DNA of 64,000 nt, taken from NCBI GenBank assembly GCA_033182465.1, contig CP137325.1, forward strand, positions 2,186,262-2,250,261. The letters run 5' to 3'. The translations under genes and the position numbers were made by a program. Under the pieces are notes generated by a model. It worked only from the letters and a program-made list of their open reading frames with translations. It ran no database searches and was not told where the DNA came from. This stretch comes from Sanghuangporus weigelae. Taxonomy: Eukaryota; Basidiomycota; Agaricomycetes; Hymenochaetales; Hymenochaetaceae. This document shows, piece after piece, positions 33,897-45,497 of this stretch; position 1 is the stretch's first letter, and each line of letters opens with the position of its first letter.

Positions 33897-34535
33897 CTTT
33901 CAAGTAGTGTTCCGACCGTATGCGTATAATGCGTATACGGCTTTCCGTATACGGGATACGGCCGTATCGTATAAGAGAAAAAGAAGAAAATATACGGCCG
34001 TATCCCGTATAGAGTTGGGAAAGAAATGCCGTATACGGCATATGCGCCATATACGGAACTCCACCTCGCATGCCCTTTGGAAGGGTATTTGTCCCTGCCT
34101 TCCATGCGGGGAGCATATTATTTTCTTTGGAAATCATAATTTGAGTGTTGCCAAGCACGGCAGGACTGGTGTCAGCAAAAATTTTGGCAATATGCAACCA
34201 GGTAAGCGATTATTCACACACATCCGGTGAGCACATATACGCTGATCTTCTCAGACAGCTATGAAAATCATCCCTAAGCACCATTATCAGTGAACAGAAC
34301 CTTCATTGTATCGAGATAGACTTTGAACACTTTGAAAAAATATTTGTTAGTACGTCCTGATGTGGTAGAGTTACGGAACCTCCGTATACGCCGTATTCCC
34401 GTATACGGGTGTTCCGTATCCGTATGAGACCTTGACCACCAAATATACGGCCGTATTTCATACGGTCGTATCCGTATAAGACTCGAGTTATACGGCCGTA
34501 TCCGTATACGATACGGTCGATACCCTACTTTCAAG
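33897..34535. mobile_element. 623-bp non-autonomous hAT-type transposon with target duplications
   Basis: The element runs from 33905 (TAGTGTTCCGACCG) to 34527. The reverse complement of its end reads TAGGGTATCGACCG, giving imperfect terminal inverted repeats. Perfect 8-bp direct repeats CTTTCAAG flank it at 33897-33904 and 34528-34535, the target-duplication length diagnostic for hAT elements. Both subterminal zones (about 33905-34060 and 34375-34527) are packed with variants of the palindrome CCGTATACGG and of ATACGGCCGTAT, probably transposase-binding sites. There is no transposase ORF, so movement would need an autonomous relative. The intact duplication implies a recent insertion. Confidence 0.88.
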
Positions 34536-35076
34536 TACAGAACTCCGTTGAAAATCATGCGCGGGTCGAGCTACGCGCGTGAAGTCAGATGAGGTGGCGC
34601 AGTCGTCAGCCGCAGGATTATCCTTTGTCTTTCCGTGCAAAGTGGTCTATTTATATGTACAGATCCGGTGCACATAGAACCTCTGAGCATTCAAATAGCA
34701 GGCCGAGAAAGAATAGGACTAAGATTATCCGATCAACCGATAAGTCTTAGGCGTTCACAGAGATCCTGTGCAAAACTGAAACTACGAAGTTAGGATAGGC
34801 CTCGCCTGGAGTTTAACCGCACCGTCTTTGTAGTAACAACTCTTGGTCAAACAGCGCCTCTTGACGAGCTTATTGTGTGCAATCTGCGAAAGAGTCAAGG
34901 GTATATGGATATGCGGTGTTGGATCTCGGTGCCTAAGGCAGCGTGGATGTCGTGCGTGAAGCAAAACGCGCGTCGCCGCCGTACTGTACATAGATGTGAT
35001 GTGAGTATTTGCTCCCGGTGAGAACCGATTATCAATTGGCTAGATGAGGTAATCATCCAAGTTACTTTCGCGACTC
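34536..35076. other. Intergenic upstream of GPI8
   Basis: Promoter region of the GPI transamidase gene. No specific element is recognised. Confidence 0.35.
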
Positions 35077-36604
35077 ATGCTCCTACCACGGTTATTCGTC
35101 AACTCGCTCGTCCTCCTGGCTTGCTTGTCATGCTGCTTGGCTAGCATCAAGGACCAAGGAAACAGCGCTGCGGTGGAAGAATTCTTCCAAGCGCAAAATG
35201 CGGATCGATTGCGGACGTCGACATCGTTGAATCACACAAATAACTGGGCAGTCCTCGTCAGTGCATCCCGTTACTGGTTCAATTACAGAGTGCGTACACT
35301 TTCTCTGTCCAGTCTGAATGGGAAACATAACTCAGTCATGACTTTAGCACATGTCAAATGCCCTTGGAATGTGAGTGTCATGATAGCGACTCGACATTCC
35401 TTGGCTGAGCTTTGATTTGTGAAGGTATCGGACGGTGAAACGCCTTGGCATTCCAGATTCAAATATCATCCTCATGCTCGCCGATGATACTGCCTGTAAC
35501 GCGCGTAACCATTTTCCCGGTGCAGTATACGCTGGGTCAGGCCGCAAGATCGACCTGTATGGTGACAACATTGAGGTGGACTATAGAGGCTATGAAGTTA
35601 CCGTGGAGAATTTGATTCGTCTCCTTACAGGTGAGTTGGTATCTTTCTGACCCCAAGTGAAATTTATGGCTTATTTCTGATCGTGGTACTTGCTTAGGCA
35701 GATTGGACGAGTCTGTTCCAAGAAGTAAGCGGCTGCTCACCGACGCTCGCTCAAATGTTTTCGTCTACCTGACTGGTCATGGTGGAAATGAGTTCCTGAA
35801 GTTCCAGGACAATGAAGAGATCAGTGCGTTTGACATCGCAGATGCGTTTGAGCAGATGTGGCAGAAGAAGAGGTAAATCAATAACGTTATACGATTACGA
35901 ATACTCCGAGGTGTTGACAGTATTTTTTCGAAAGGTACAACGAGCTATTCTTTATGATCGACACGTGTCAAGCAAATACGATGTACTCGAAAATCTATTC
36001 TCCGAACATCCTCGCGACGGGTTCATCTGAATTAGCTGAAAATTCGTATTCGGTGCGCCACACGATCTCACATTGCTAGCCGTCAACTGAACTTTGCCCT
36101 GTAGTACGAAAACGATAATGATATTGGTGTTGCGGTGATTGATAGTTTCACACATCACATCCTCCAGTTCATGGAAGGGATAAACAAGACCAGCCACGCT
36201 TCCATGCAGGACCTGGTACGTCTCCATGTCTTGATGCTTCGTCTCCGTTTTACTCATCCGTCTCAAAGTTCTCTACTTTTGACCACCGACTAATCAAGTC
36301 GCATGCCGGCGTACGCGCGGATCTTTTTCGTCGTCCGCTGAATGAAGTCCGAATTACGGATTTCCTTGGAGGCGTTGCGCACGTGGGTGTTCTGCCTGAA
36401 GACGGCGAGAGTGAAGAAACTGTAGACTCTGCCGAAGAACTGGGCGGACATAGACATACTCTGCCTCAATCCGCTTCATCACGGACCAACATTAATGAGA
36501 CGGAACCACTAGAGAGACAGAGCGTGGAATGGCGGATCACAAGATCGTGGAGCGCGGTCGCGGTCCTAGGTGGACTTGTCGGATGGGCTGTGATGAGCGG
36601 GTAA
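35077..36604 (+). CDS. GPI8: GPI transamidase catalytic subunit
   Basis: Seven exons: 35077-35289, 35348-35370, 35425-35630, 35698-35872, 35935-36052, 36105-36215 and 36269-36604, giving 393 aa. A signal peptide ([20 protein letters not shown]) is followed by the caspase-like C13 peptidase domain: [34 protein letters not shown], catalytic His in VYLTGHGG, and catalytic Cys in [10 protein letters not shown], then [12 protein letters not shown] and [10 protein letters not shown]-terminal span ([16 protein letters not shown]) anchors it in the ER. The enzyme cleaves the GPI-attachment signal and transfers preassembled GPI in the ER lumen, with partners GAA1, GPI16, GPI17 and GAB1. All catalytic residues are present. 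No defects. Confidence 0.95.
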
Positions 36605-36964
36605 CGACCGAAGGACCCCGCATAGGTCACTTAAACTTTTAATATAGTTCTGTGCATGGACACCTATTGTCTTCGCTACATCAATGGATTCATTTCCATT
36701 TCTCCGCGGGATCATTTCACGCGTGACTCCTCGGATTCTCTGCTATTGAACGGCATCCGTCTGTACTGCAGCTGACCGTGCCTTCCCGACTTGATAAATC
36801 AACTGGCAAATTCTTTCTCATACGGCGATGCCCTATTGAGATTCGAAGGACCGGCCTATTCTTGCTGTTCGGATTACTGATAGAGAATGGACGAAAGGAT
36901 GGTTGAAGGGTAATAAATATTCATTGGAGCGCATGTAAATGTGAATACAATGAATAAGACAAGT
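36605..36964. other. Convergent intergenic region
   Basis: Between the 3' ends of GPI8 (plus) and the F-box gene (minus). No feature seen. Confidence 0.4.
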
Positions 36965-38631
36965 CTAAGCCCTGGTCTCCCGCACTTCGCAGCAGGTGAA
37001 TAATGCCCGTATTTCATCACGTTGCTGTCGAGTGCATTGCTCAACAAGAAGTCTTCCAGGTCCAGGACCCCGACCAACGACAACGTCTCTGAAAATCTCC
37101 AAGAGTCCGATGGTGTACGGATTTGAATCGGTCACACGTACGCAATCGATTGGCCTTGGTGCGATGTAGCCGATTTGTTTCGTCTCCCTGTAGACGGTAA
37201 TACAACGGGAAAGTACAAGGGTCTCAAGGCTACTCGGAATATTTGACAGAATATCACGGAGGGACTCGACAGCAAGAGAAGGCAAGGATTTGCTGCCTAC
37301 TCTCCTTTGCGTCACATCGACTCCAACGCTCAACGATCGCACGCGCCCTTGCCGTTGCATAAACCTGATAGCTTTCCTTCTCCACCCCGTGAAGTCCGCG
37401 TCCTTCATGAGGTGTGCAACCTCCTGGTCCGTGTCAAAAGCTAAATGATAATCCTCGTCCATTTATGAACGCCCAATCATATTGAAAGAAAATTCTGCAA
37501 CGTTTTCGCAGGCAAGACTCGATAATATGCGGCTTAAAAGTGATGACGATGTCCTCCCAGAGATTTGGATCGACAGAGCGCGGAGATTTGGTAACTCGAT
37601 ATTTGGGTCCGGCTTGTCATCATACCACGCGGAGGTATGCGCGAACGAAATACTGAGCTTTCTTAACAAGGGCGAGGAGCAAAGGAAAACAAGCAGCTCG
37701 TTCACATAGATGGAGTCTTCGCCAAAATTTAGCTCGCATTGGACAATGCTTATCCCGGGCAGGGGACGTGGAACGAAGTTTGCCTCCAGGAAACGCAATT
37801 GAGACATCGACCAGGTTTCGTAAATATGCGCAATTCGTTGTCCGACGCGCTGGATCTGAATTGACTGTTGACTATAGATATAATTTGACCAACTCATAGT
37901 TAGACTCCTGAGTGAAGGGAGTTGGATTGCGTCGAATTGAGGGTGTAAACTTGGATCGTTGACAGGAGAAATAACGAGTTCTTGAAGTCGTGCACTGTGA
38001 TCAAGCAGGCCGCTCGCTTTCAGAGGGAAGTATGGGATCGGTTCGATGCGAGCTCTGAGAGGCATGTTCCCGCTTCGCTCTACTATAGTCATAATTTGTG
38101 CGGGCGTCGAATTCAGCATCAGAGGGTATTTCGCCCAGATTTCCGGGGAAGCAAGCATCACGATTCTGAATCGACTGCATGCTTGACATAACTGGATAGC
38201 ATCAGAGAGAGTCGAGACAGCGTGCCAGAATATGCGAGAGAGCAGTTCGGAGGGCAATCTGGCGAGTCCATGACGCGTGGCTACCGCGGCTATGTACTTC
38301 TCTGAGCGATCAATTGCTTGTTCCAGAGAATTCAATAGTGTGAGCAGTGTTCCGAACACGTCCTTGAACCTCCTCGTGAGCATTTGAATGCTCCTAAAAA
38401 GTCAGCGGAGGAAAGCGTATCAGGACAGCTACCAACAGTGATAGATATGAATTTTAATGAGGGAAAATATATATGAGACGCGACTCACCGCTCATTCATG
38501 AGTGCATCCCACATAGCACCGGTATCCAGCATCGTCTTGCTACAGGAGGTTCTTGTCAGAATATCGCCCAGGAGATCAAACAGTGTTTGGATATCGTTTC
38601 TGTGCAGTCCAGTGAGTCCGCTTGCGGGCAT
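36965..38631 (-). CDS. F-box protein, split by an in-frame UAA
   Basis: Exon 1 is 38489-38631 (ATG 38631; GLHRNDIQTLFDLLG). After a 95-nt intron, exon 2 runs from 38393. An F-box-like block (LARLPSELLSRIFWHAV, then LCQACSRFRIVMLASPEIW) precedes LRR-like sequence. The frame meets TAA at 37463-37465 (357 aa). It then continues in the same frame, starting MDEDYHLAF, for 165 more residues with the same LRR-like character to a stop at 36965. The TAA is directly followed by ATG. No intron of normal length can remove it. Either the gene carries a recent nonsense mutation, or a 357-aa protein is the true product. The role would be an SCF substrate receptor. Confidence 0.7.
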
Positions 38632-40734
38632 TGTGAATCTAGCACGAGCCAAATTCTATATTTGAGAACGTTCAGAGAGCTTCTACACGATAGCGTCGAT
38701 AAGAGACGAGCAATGAGCATAAGAGTCAATCGGGGCAAAACTGACCTAAAAAAGAGTTGAGCCGTTTCAGGCCGTTGAAAGCTAGACTTAAGTTCGGCCC
38801 TGTTCAATATGAGCGGAGCTTGAAAGTACCATCACTTGGCGAGCACAGGCACACGCATATTCAACAATAAACTATCTAATCAAAATGAAGGAAGGAACTC
38901 AAAAGATCTGTGATTGATCTATGACTTCCTTTAAGTTCGTTTAATGCAGACTCAGGCCATCCGACCAGGAATGGTACAGGATGAGATCCAGATCAATTCC
39001 GCTGAGCGTACCTAACTACGCGGACTGTTTATCAAAACGCTTGACAACTTATAGCGTCTCTGGACTCCCCCGACAAGGACCTCAGCGTCACCTACGATGA
39101 CGAGCGTTCAAGGGATTCCCTCCAAGCTCATGATACCGAGGGACAAGCATGCGGATGAAATGTAAGAGACACGAGAAGTTATTTCTGATCCCAAAGGGCT
39201 CGATGAACGCAGGTTGTGCATCAACCGCATGAGCGGCCTGAAACGGCGTGAGCGTATCGTGTTTGGCAGTTACGTTAATAGACTTCCCTTCAAATCAGTG
39301 GAAACCGCTCACATCGGTCCAAGGAGATGGTGGAACGAGGGCTGATGGCATGTCCAGCAAGTTTGGAATGGACTCCTCGTACTTGACCAAGCAGCGTACC
39401 AGTGCTTGCAGAATTACCGACAACGATTACTTGGGATGGAGAGAATCATGATTCATGATCCCGGCCTATTGATAAGTAGTTGTTTCCTCGATCAATGCAC
39501 ATGGGAACTGTCCCCTAGTCGGTGAGACAGGGACAGAGACAGATGTCAGACTGTACTATTCAAGATTGAACGACCAGTTAACAGACGACAAGAATCGAGG
39601 AATCCGCGCCCGGCACATTCGAGCACCGACGAGTTTAATGCGCTGACGCCATCGTGTATCCTTGTCGGGTTCTTGTTCGACCGGGATAAGTGTACGTTCT
39701 CTGTGATCCACAACCAGGAATCCGAGCTGCATCGATCCCTGCTTTATCCGCCCATTCTGTGGCTTTTCCTGCGATGATCTCTAGGGCACCGTCTACGTTG
39801 CCTCGAAGTTTTGATCTGAAATACGGAGGAAATACAACCGATCGATTCGATCCACCCTGGCATCGATCTGTACTCGAGTGAGCATATTATGTGACACAGA
39901 AAATCCAGATATTTTCACGTTCTTTCCGTGTCGGTCAGACATGCACGAATGAATCGCACCGTCATGCTTTCATTAACGATCACGACTTGAGCAGACGTTG
40001 CGCAGAGAAGGCTTTTGACCACCTAACGTGGAAAGTATATTATAATGGTCCCAAGCTGGAACCACAAGTAAGACCTCTGGATGGACGAAGATAAGTTAGT
40101 GCGCGCAACAGGACATAGTTAATTTTGTCAATGAAGCTGGTACTGGTACCAGGCGGAGTCAAGTACCTTTCTCGCTTAAAGTGATACTTACTTTCTCACT
40201 CGTTTGATATCCCCCTTTTCACGACGCCCTCTGTGGGTAACTGTCTGGTTAAGTAGCCACCAGCTCCATAGACTTTGTATCCTTACGAGATGGCCGAGAA
40301 ATATCGTCCTGGCTGTTTTTTCCTTTTAGCGTTGCAAGTCCATGCGACCTGTCTTGCGGCTCAATAACAATCGCGTGTAGTATACTCGAGTCAATCGCTA
40401 ATTGCCTTTCCAAGTGCATGAACGAGGCTGATATATGTATTCGGATCGAATGCCCTTTCCACGATCGTAGAACTGCGCAACAATGTGGAAAACCATGTTC
40501 TCAGAGTTCATGCCTCGATAAGACCGTAGCGTTGAGGGCAGAACCGCGGGTATATATTTATGGTGAGTACGCGTTACACAGGAGGTCTGGAAACAAGCCG
40601 AACCAGTTCAATGATTACAACATCGCAGGGACCAAACAGAACATCAACGAAATCTCAAAAGCAAGAACCTTTGTGAACTCATCAGCACATTCTTTGATAC
40701 GTTAAGAACAGGGAATATAAATATCCGACATCGA
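38632..40734. other. Intergenic, no gene recognised
   Basis: About 2.1 kb with only short, motif-free open frames on both strands. Confidence 0.4.
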
Positions 40735-43479
40735 CTAAATCGTCGTATAACTCCCTGGAAATAAAGATGAGCATCCGCAGCTTTGGAAACCACAACAAAC
40801 AGAACGTACATAGCCTTGCCTGCATATCACCGCTTCCAGTAGCGAGTATACCTCCTGTTGGACTGAGGTCAATCGAAATGACTGAGTTCTTGTGCCCTTG
40901 CAGCATAGCCTGCACTTGTGCTGTACGCGCTTCCCAGAACTGGACACCTCGATCTTTCGACCCGGAGACAATCCACTGTCCGTCATGGCTTACCGCCACG
41001 CTGAGAACGTAGTCTTTGTGACCCGTGAAATTGAGTGTGTTGACACTACCCCGTTCCCCGCCTCCCCCGTTCTCTTTAGGACGTGTCGCTGCGCCGCTGT
41101 TATTTCCCGCTCCGGAACCAGAGGCAGAAGCAGAAGAAGAGCCTGTTGGAGTGGTTGGAGGAGGAAGAGGGTCTTTTCGAGAGCCATTGACAATCGCACT
41201 GATGTCCCAGTGCTTAAGCGTCTTGTCGAGACTGCCGCTGACAATTCCCTTTCCATCGGGAGTAAATGCAACGGAGTACACAGAATCTCGATGTCCTTTT
41301 AACCTTTCCACCAAAATTCCGGATTGCACTTCCCAGATACGAACGACTGTGTCGAGAGAACCGGCTGCGACAAACCGACCATCCGGCGATATCGCGACGC
41401 TCGTCACACCCGCATCGACGCCATCTGGCTCGTTGATCTCCAGCACCTTCTGCATACCTGTTTCCATATCCCAAATCCGTGTCGTCCTGTCCCCAGAGCC
41501 AGAAACAATAAGCCTCCCATTCTTCGAAAAATCGAGGGAATATATTTCTTGCGTATGCCCTTCGAACACGCGCTTGACACGTTTCTTCGCGATCTCCCAA
41601 ATCTAGAAGGTGATCATGCGGGTAACAAGCGAGTTGCCGCACAAAGCCGAGAGTGATGACGACGCGCCAGTAATAATAACCGGATGTTTGATTGCCGAAG
41701 ATCAGTGTCAGAAAATGATCCCCGACTGTACTGTAACGGAAACTGATACCCACCCTGATCGTCTTATCTTCAGCTCCTGTAGCCAGTAGTTTGCCATCTG
41801 GACTGAAGCAGACGCTTCGGATGTATAAATCACCGACTGGATTCGCGCTCTCGTCGTTCAAGACACTGAGACTGAAGCAGTTAGGTACTACGGTCTGAAC
41901 GCACTCATTGACGCAACGCACCAGATCTTCTGTCCAGTCTTTGTATCGTAGATCTGAGCGGTCCTGTTGCACCCGGTTGCCAGATATTTCCCGTCCGCGG
42001 AGAAGCGCACGCAACATACGACACTGCACAAATGATCAGCATACCTATATGTCATTAAGAGCGACAAGGCATACCTCTCGTGGTTCAGCGTATTGGTCAG
42101 GTTGACATCAAGTACCCGCTTGACTTTAGGATTGAAGATCGCAAACCAGTCAGGGCCTTCCTTTTTCAAATCAGGAGGGAGCGTCTCTGGGTTGATGTCG
42201 TCAAGGAAAGCTCCACCCGATGCGGGAGGGGCAGACGGAGGATAAGGCGTAGGCCCTGCAACAGGGGGAGGCGGCAAGGAGGATGAGGATGAGACGACAA
42301 CCGCCGAAGAACTGGACTCTGGGTAAGATTTGTGGGCGGCAGATGGTGCATAGTCTTAGTGTAAAAGATGAGTTAAAGATGTTCACTGCTGCTGCCGAAG
42401 GAGAACTCACCCTTCGGTCTCTCGGTCTTTATGCGTTTCACCTCCCGCGAGTCCCTATCACGCGGCTCCCTTTCTCGTTCCCTTGCCTCCCGATCGCGCA
42501 AATCGCGATCTCGAACATCACGATCACGCAGCTCCCGGGTATCGCGGAGGTCTCTGTCACGCACATCTCGCTCGCGCACATCACGGACATCCCTGGAATC
42601 GCGCACGTCCCGCACGTCACGTTCTCGGACGTCATCGCGACTACGATAACCATATGGCGGTTCCCCATAGCCAGGTCCAGGATGTCCCATACCTGCATGT
42701 GCAGTATGAGGACTTGCGCTTGACGGAGGGAGGGTCCCTGGAGGAGGAGGTCCCGTAGCAGGAGTGCCCGCTGTTGCAGGATGGGGAGGAAGAATTGGTG
42801 GCTGAGCTTGAGCCTGTGCCTGGGCAGCTTGAGCCTGCTGGATCGTTTGACGGGCTTGAGCCAATTCCGCACGCAGACGATTCACGTCATCCTCATACTG
42901 TTGCCGCGCCTTCGTATGCTGATTCTCGAGCTCGTAAACCATTTGCTTGATATGGTTGAGCTCGTTGATCTGGGCGTGAACTTCAAATTAGGTTAGATTG
43001 GATCCGACACACGAAAATACACCATTCAATCGAAGTCCGAATTTCAGAAACAGGTCGGAGTATACCATCCGCACTGCCGCCTCATGTTCGAAAGAAGTGG
43101 ATGTATATTAAAAGCAGCAGACTCACTTCTGTTCTCGAATTCATCCTTTTGACCGCGAAGCAGGACGACATCTTGAGCGGAGAGTTCAAACTCCTGGCGG
43201 AGTATATCTAGCGCTTCAGTCACTCGTGCTGGAGAATGAGCTTGAGGAGGCACTGGAGGCGGGCCCTGAGGCTGCAAAGACCGGTGCTAAAAGAGGAAAA
43301 CGGGGATGATTAGTGTTAGCGCCGTACGAACGGACGAGACGACAGAATGAAATGATAGCCAGAACACTGCATCCTCGGCTGCGACAATGAGCAGGCATTC
43401 GGGATCAACGGGAGTGGCAGCGACGAAAATGCAAGGAAAAAAGGGAATAAATACGTACGTTGTAGATTGAGGAGCTCAT
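40735..43479 (-). CDS. TUP1: Tup1-type WD40 transcriptional corepressor
   Basis: Eight exons: 43459-43479, 43127-43286, 42411-42980, 42075-42318, 41922-42023, 41754-41871, 40810-41602 and 40735-40754, giving 675 aa. The N-terminus (residues ~20-100) is the helical Tup1 tetramerisation region ([32 protein letters not shown]). A Gln/Ala and Pro-rich linker and a long Arg-Asp repeat block ([11 protein letters not shown]-type, about residues 175-240) follow, then the [18 protein letters not shown] conserved box and seven WD40 blades with RIWDMETG-type ends. It acts in the nucleus with Ssn6/Cyc8-type partners to repress regulons such as glucose-repressed and mating genes. A low-complexity Ser/Gly insertion lies between blades 5 and 6. 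The intron between exons 2 and 3 is longer than usual (146 nt) and could hide a small exon. Confidence 0.93.
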
Positions 43480-43759
43480 GGTGGTTGTTGGTGAGAAAGA
43501 GACAACACAGAGCTTCTCAGTATCAGCCGTCCACTTCAAGCATCTTGTTCCCACGTACAGCCACATTCAGGGTCTGATCTGGTTCGGCCCGATTCATGGC
43601 GCTTCTGCGGAAGAAACCGAATCTTATCACACGAACAATTTGAAATCTAATTCCATTTCGCGTAGATACAAAAATGAAACCGCGCTCCTTTCTATTCGAT
43701 TCGGAACCAATCAGGCGAGTTCAGCTGAACACTCAACATTGTTCCAGAGAGCATATAAA

Positions 43760-45421
43760 TCAAGACTCGCAATCATCATCATCGCTACCTTCTGGACACA
43801 AGGGAATTTTGGTCGGTCTCCCACCTTAAATACGACGCCCAAGTGTCAGCGGTGGAATGAGGGGATATCTGGAAAAGAGTATACTCACTATCAGCACCAA
43901 CACGAGGGAATGGAGACGTGCATGCTTGCTCGATGTCAGCGTAGTTCTTCCCAGCGGGCAGACTAGTAGAAACGACAAATCAGCTAGGAAATATGGATGC
44001 CGAGGAAGTAGCACAACTCACGTCGCATGCTTCTTTTTCAAAGGGACATTGGCCTCTGGGACAACGTCCGAGCAATCAACAAGAGTGCTTGGATTATGGC
44101 CAATTGCCGCAAGTTTCGCCATGGCAGTTTTAAACTTGACCACCATCTTATCTTGGTTATCGATCAGACTTTGCCATTCACATGCCGTACGCTGTTGTTT
44201 CCGCAATGATCAGAAGGAAACTTCGAAGCCACACAAGGGTAGAATCAACGCACTTTATCCCGTGATAGCACAAAATCGGATTGAAGACGCATCTCTCCTG
44301 CCTCTGGAAGTGGCGAGTCGACCTCAGCACCGGGAGTACTGCTGTTTACGCCAAAGGGCAGGCCAACCCCCTTGAGCATGACCTCAAGGAAGAACCTAAG
44401 CGTGGGTACAGTGAAGAGGTTAGTTTATCTCATTGGGCACGAACGATTTAGAAAGTTATAAAAAATCATTAAAAAAAGAAAGAAAACGAAAAACGCAAAA
44501 AATGCCACAAAAAAAGGACAAAATGCCTCACTGAGTGTCGAACGTAAATTGAGTAGAATCGAATGGGGGACTGTGTCCGGGTACCAAAGTGTCGCTACCA
44601 TCATTGTTATTAAAACTTGAGTTCACGCTACGTTCTAAAGCGAGTAAAAACTCACCTGTCTGCGATAGAATGAGAGGCTTTCACAAGATTAAATATTCGC
44701 CATTCCACGATCCCAGATAATGCTGGTCTCATACCTAGTAGATGTACTACTTCTGCTGGTGAGAAGCCGCCTCCATCAGCCATACGTTCAAGGATGGTCG
44801 ACGCATCGTTTTGTGGAAGAGGAACGGTACCGTCTTCTGCAGGGAATGTCGCATTCGGACGGCCTGCAAGGAACTGAAGACGGGTGGCACCAGGGCAGTT
44901 CGAGCTGCGGATATATCAGTATCAGTTTCATTGTGAATGGAGTGAAACACTTACAAGCCAACGGCACTTGCGAACTGAATGAGGTCTCCGCCAGTCACGT
45001 TGTGACGTGTGAGGAACGGAGCCAGCTCCTCGACAAACTCATCAATACCGGCATTTGCGGCATACTTAGTCTCAATATCGCGGAAGATGACCATGGAACC
45101 ATCCGCTCCAGTCCCTTTGAACTTGCCAGACCTAGAGAACCCGATCGCGTCGTGAAACGCGAGACGAACGGAGTCCTGTGCATCCATTCCGCACTCGTTA
45201 TCAAAGAGATTGCTCTGTAGATCATCTCGCAGCGAAAAGAAAGGACAGCACTACAAAATAGTGACCGTTGCATCAGTCAAATCATTGACCAGCATAAATT
45301 GCAAGGGACGAACTGCTTCATCGCTGGCAAAGTTGCCATCTGGGCAGCGAACGCTCTTGATATTTGCAGCGCCAGCGATAGCAGCAAAGGCGATGAAGGA
45401 GACTGAGAGCTTGAAGAACAT
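43760..45421 (-). CDS. Secreted class II heme peroxidase (generic or atypical Mn type)
   Basis: Nine exons: 45314-45421, 44955-45250, 44735-44904, 44656-44677, 44532-44594, 44254-44395, 44022-44191, 43889-43962 and 43760-43824, giving 369 aa. A signal peptide ([18 protein letters not shown]) and short propeptide precede CPDG. The distal site is [11 protein letters not shown] (Arg, Phe, His) and the proximal His lies in ASHSIADSD. Ca-ligand and E/N residues lie in [11 protein letters not shown], and conserved Cys include CCPFF and TACEW. At the Mn site, the two positions equivalent to Glu35 and Glu39 of Phanerochaete MnP are Met and Asp ([10 protein letters not shown]), while the Asp after the proximal His is kept. 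The surface Trp of lignin/versatile peroxidases, five before the proximal His, is His. It would oxidise phenolics, or Mn2+ weakly. The C-terminal tail is acidic (GSDDDDCES). Intron 5 is A-rich and about 136 nt. Confidence 0.92.
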
Positions 45422-45489
45422 CTCAACTCTGCGAGAGACTAAAACGAACGGACTCGAGGAGTGCAGTGAAGATGATGAGTCTCTGGCCC

Positions 45490-45497
45490 TTTAAATA
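45490..45497 (-). promoter_or_regulatory. TATA-like element of the peroxidase gene
   Basis: On the minus strand TATTTAAA lies about 70 bp upstream of the peroxidase ATG, a normal spacing for fungal secreted-enzyme promoters. Confidence 0.4.

Noticed and set aside
33907-34558. Tyr/Arg-rich ORFs in the CCGTATACGG region
   Set aside because: They are produced by the palindromic subterminal repeats of the hAT element, not by a gene.
41025-42029. Overlapping long ORFs on both strands across the WD40 region
   Set aside because: Shadows or intron read-through of TUP1 exons.
42431-42649. Plus-strand Ser/Arg repeat protein
   Set aside because: Antisense shadow of the Arg-Asp codon repeat in TUP1.
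44440-44525. A-rich tract as a retroposon tail
   Set aside because: It lies inside peroxidase intron 5 with normal splice sites and no target duplication.
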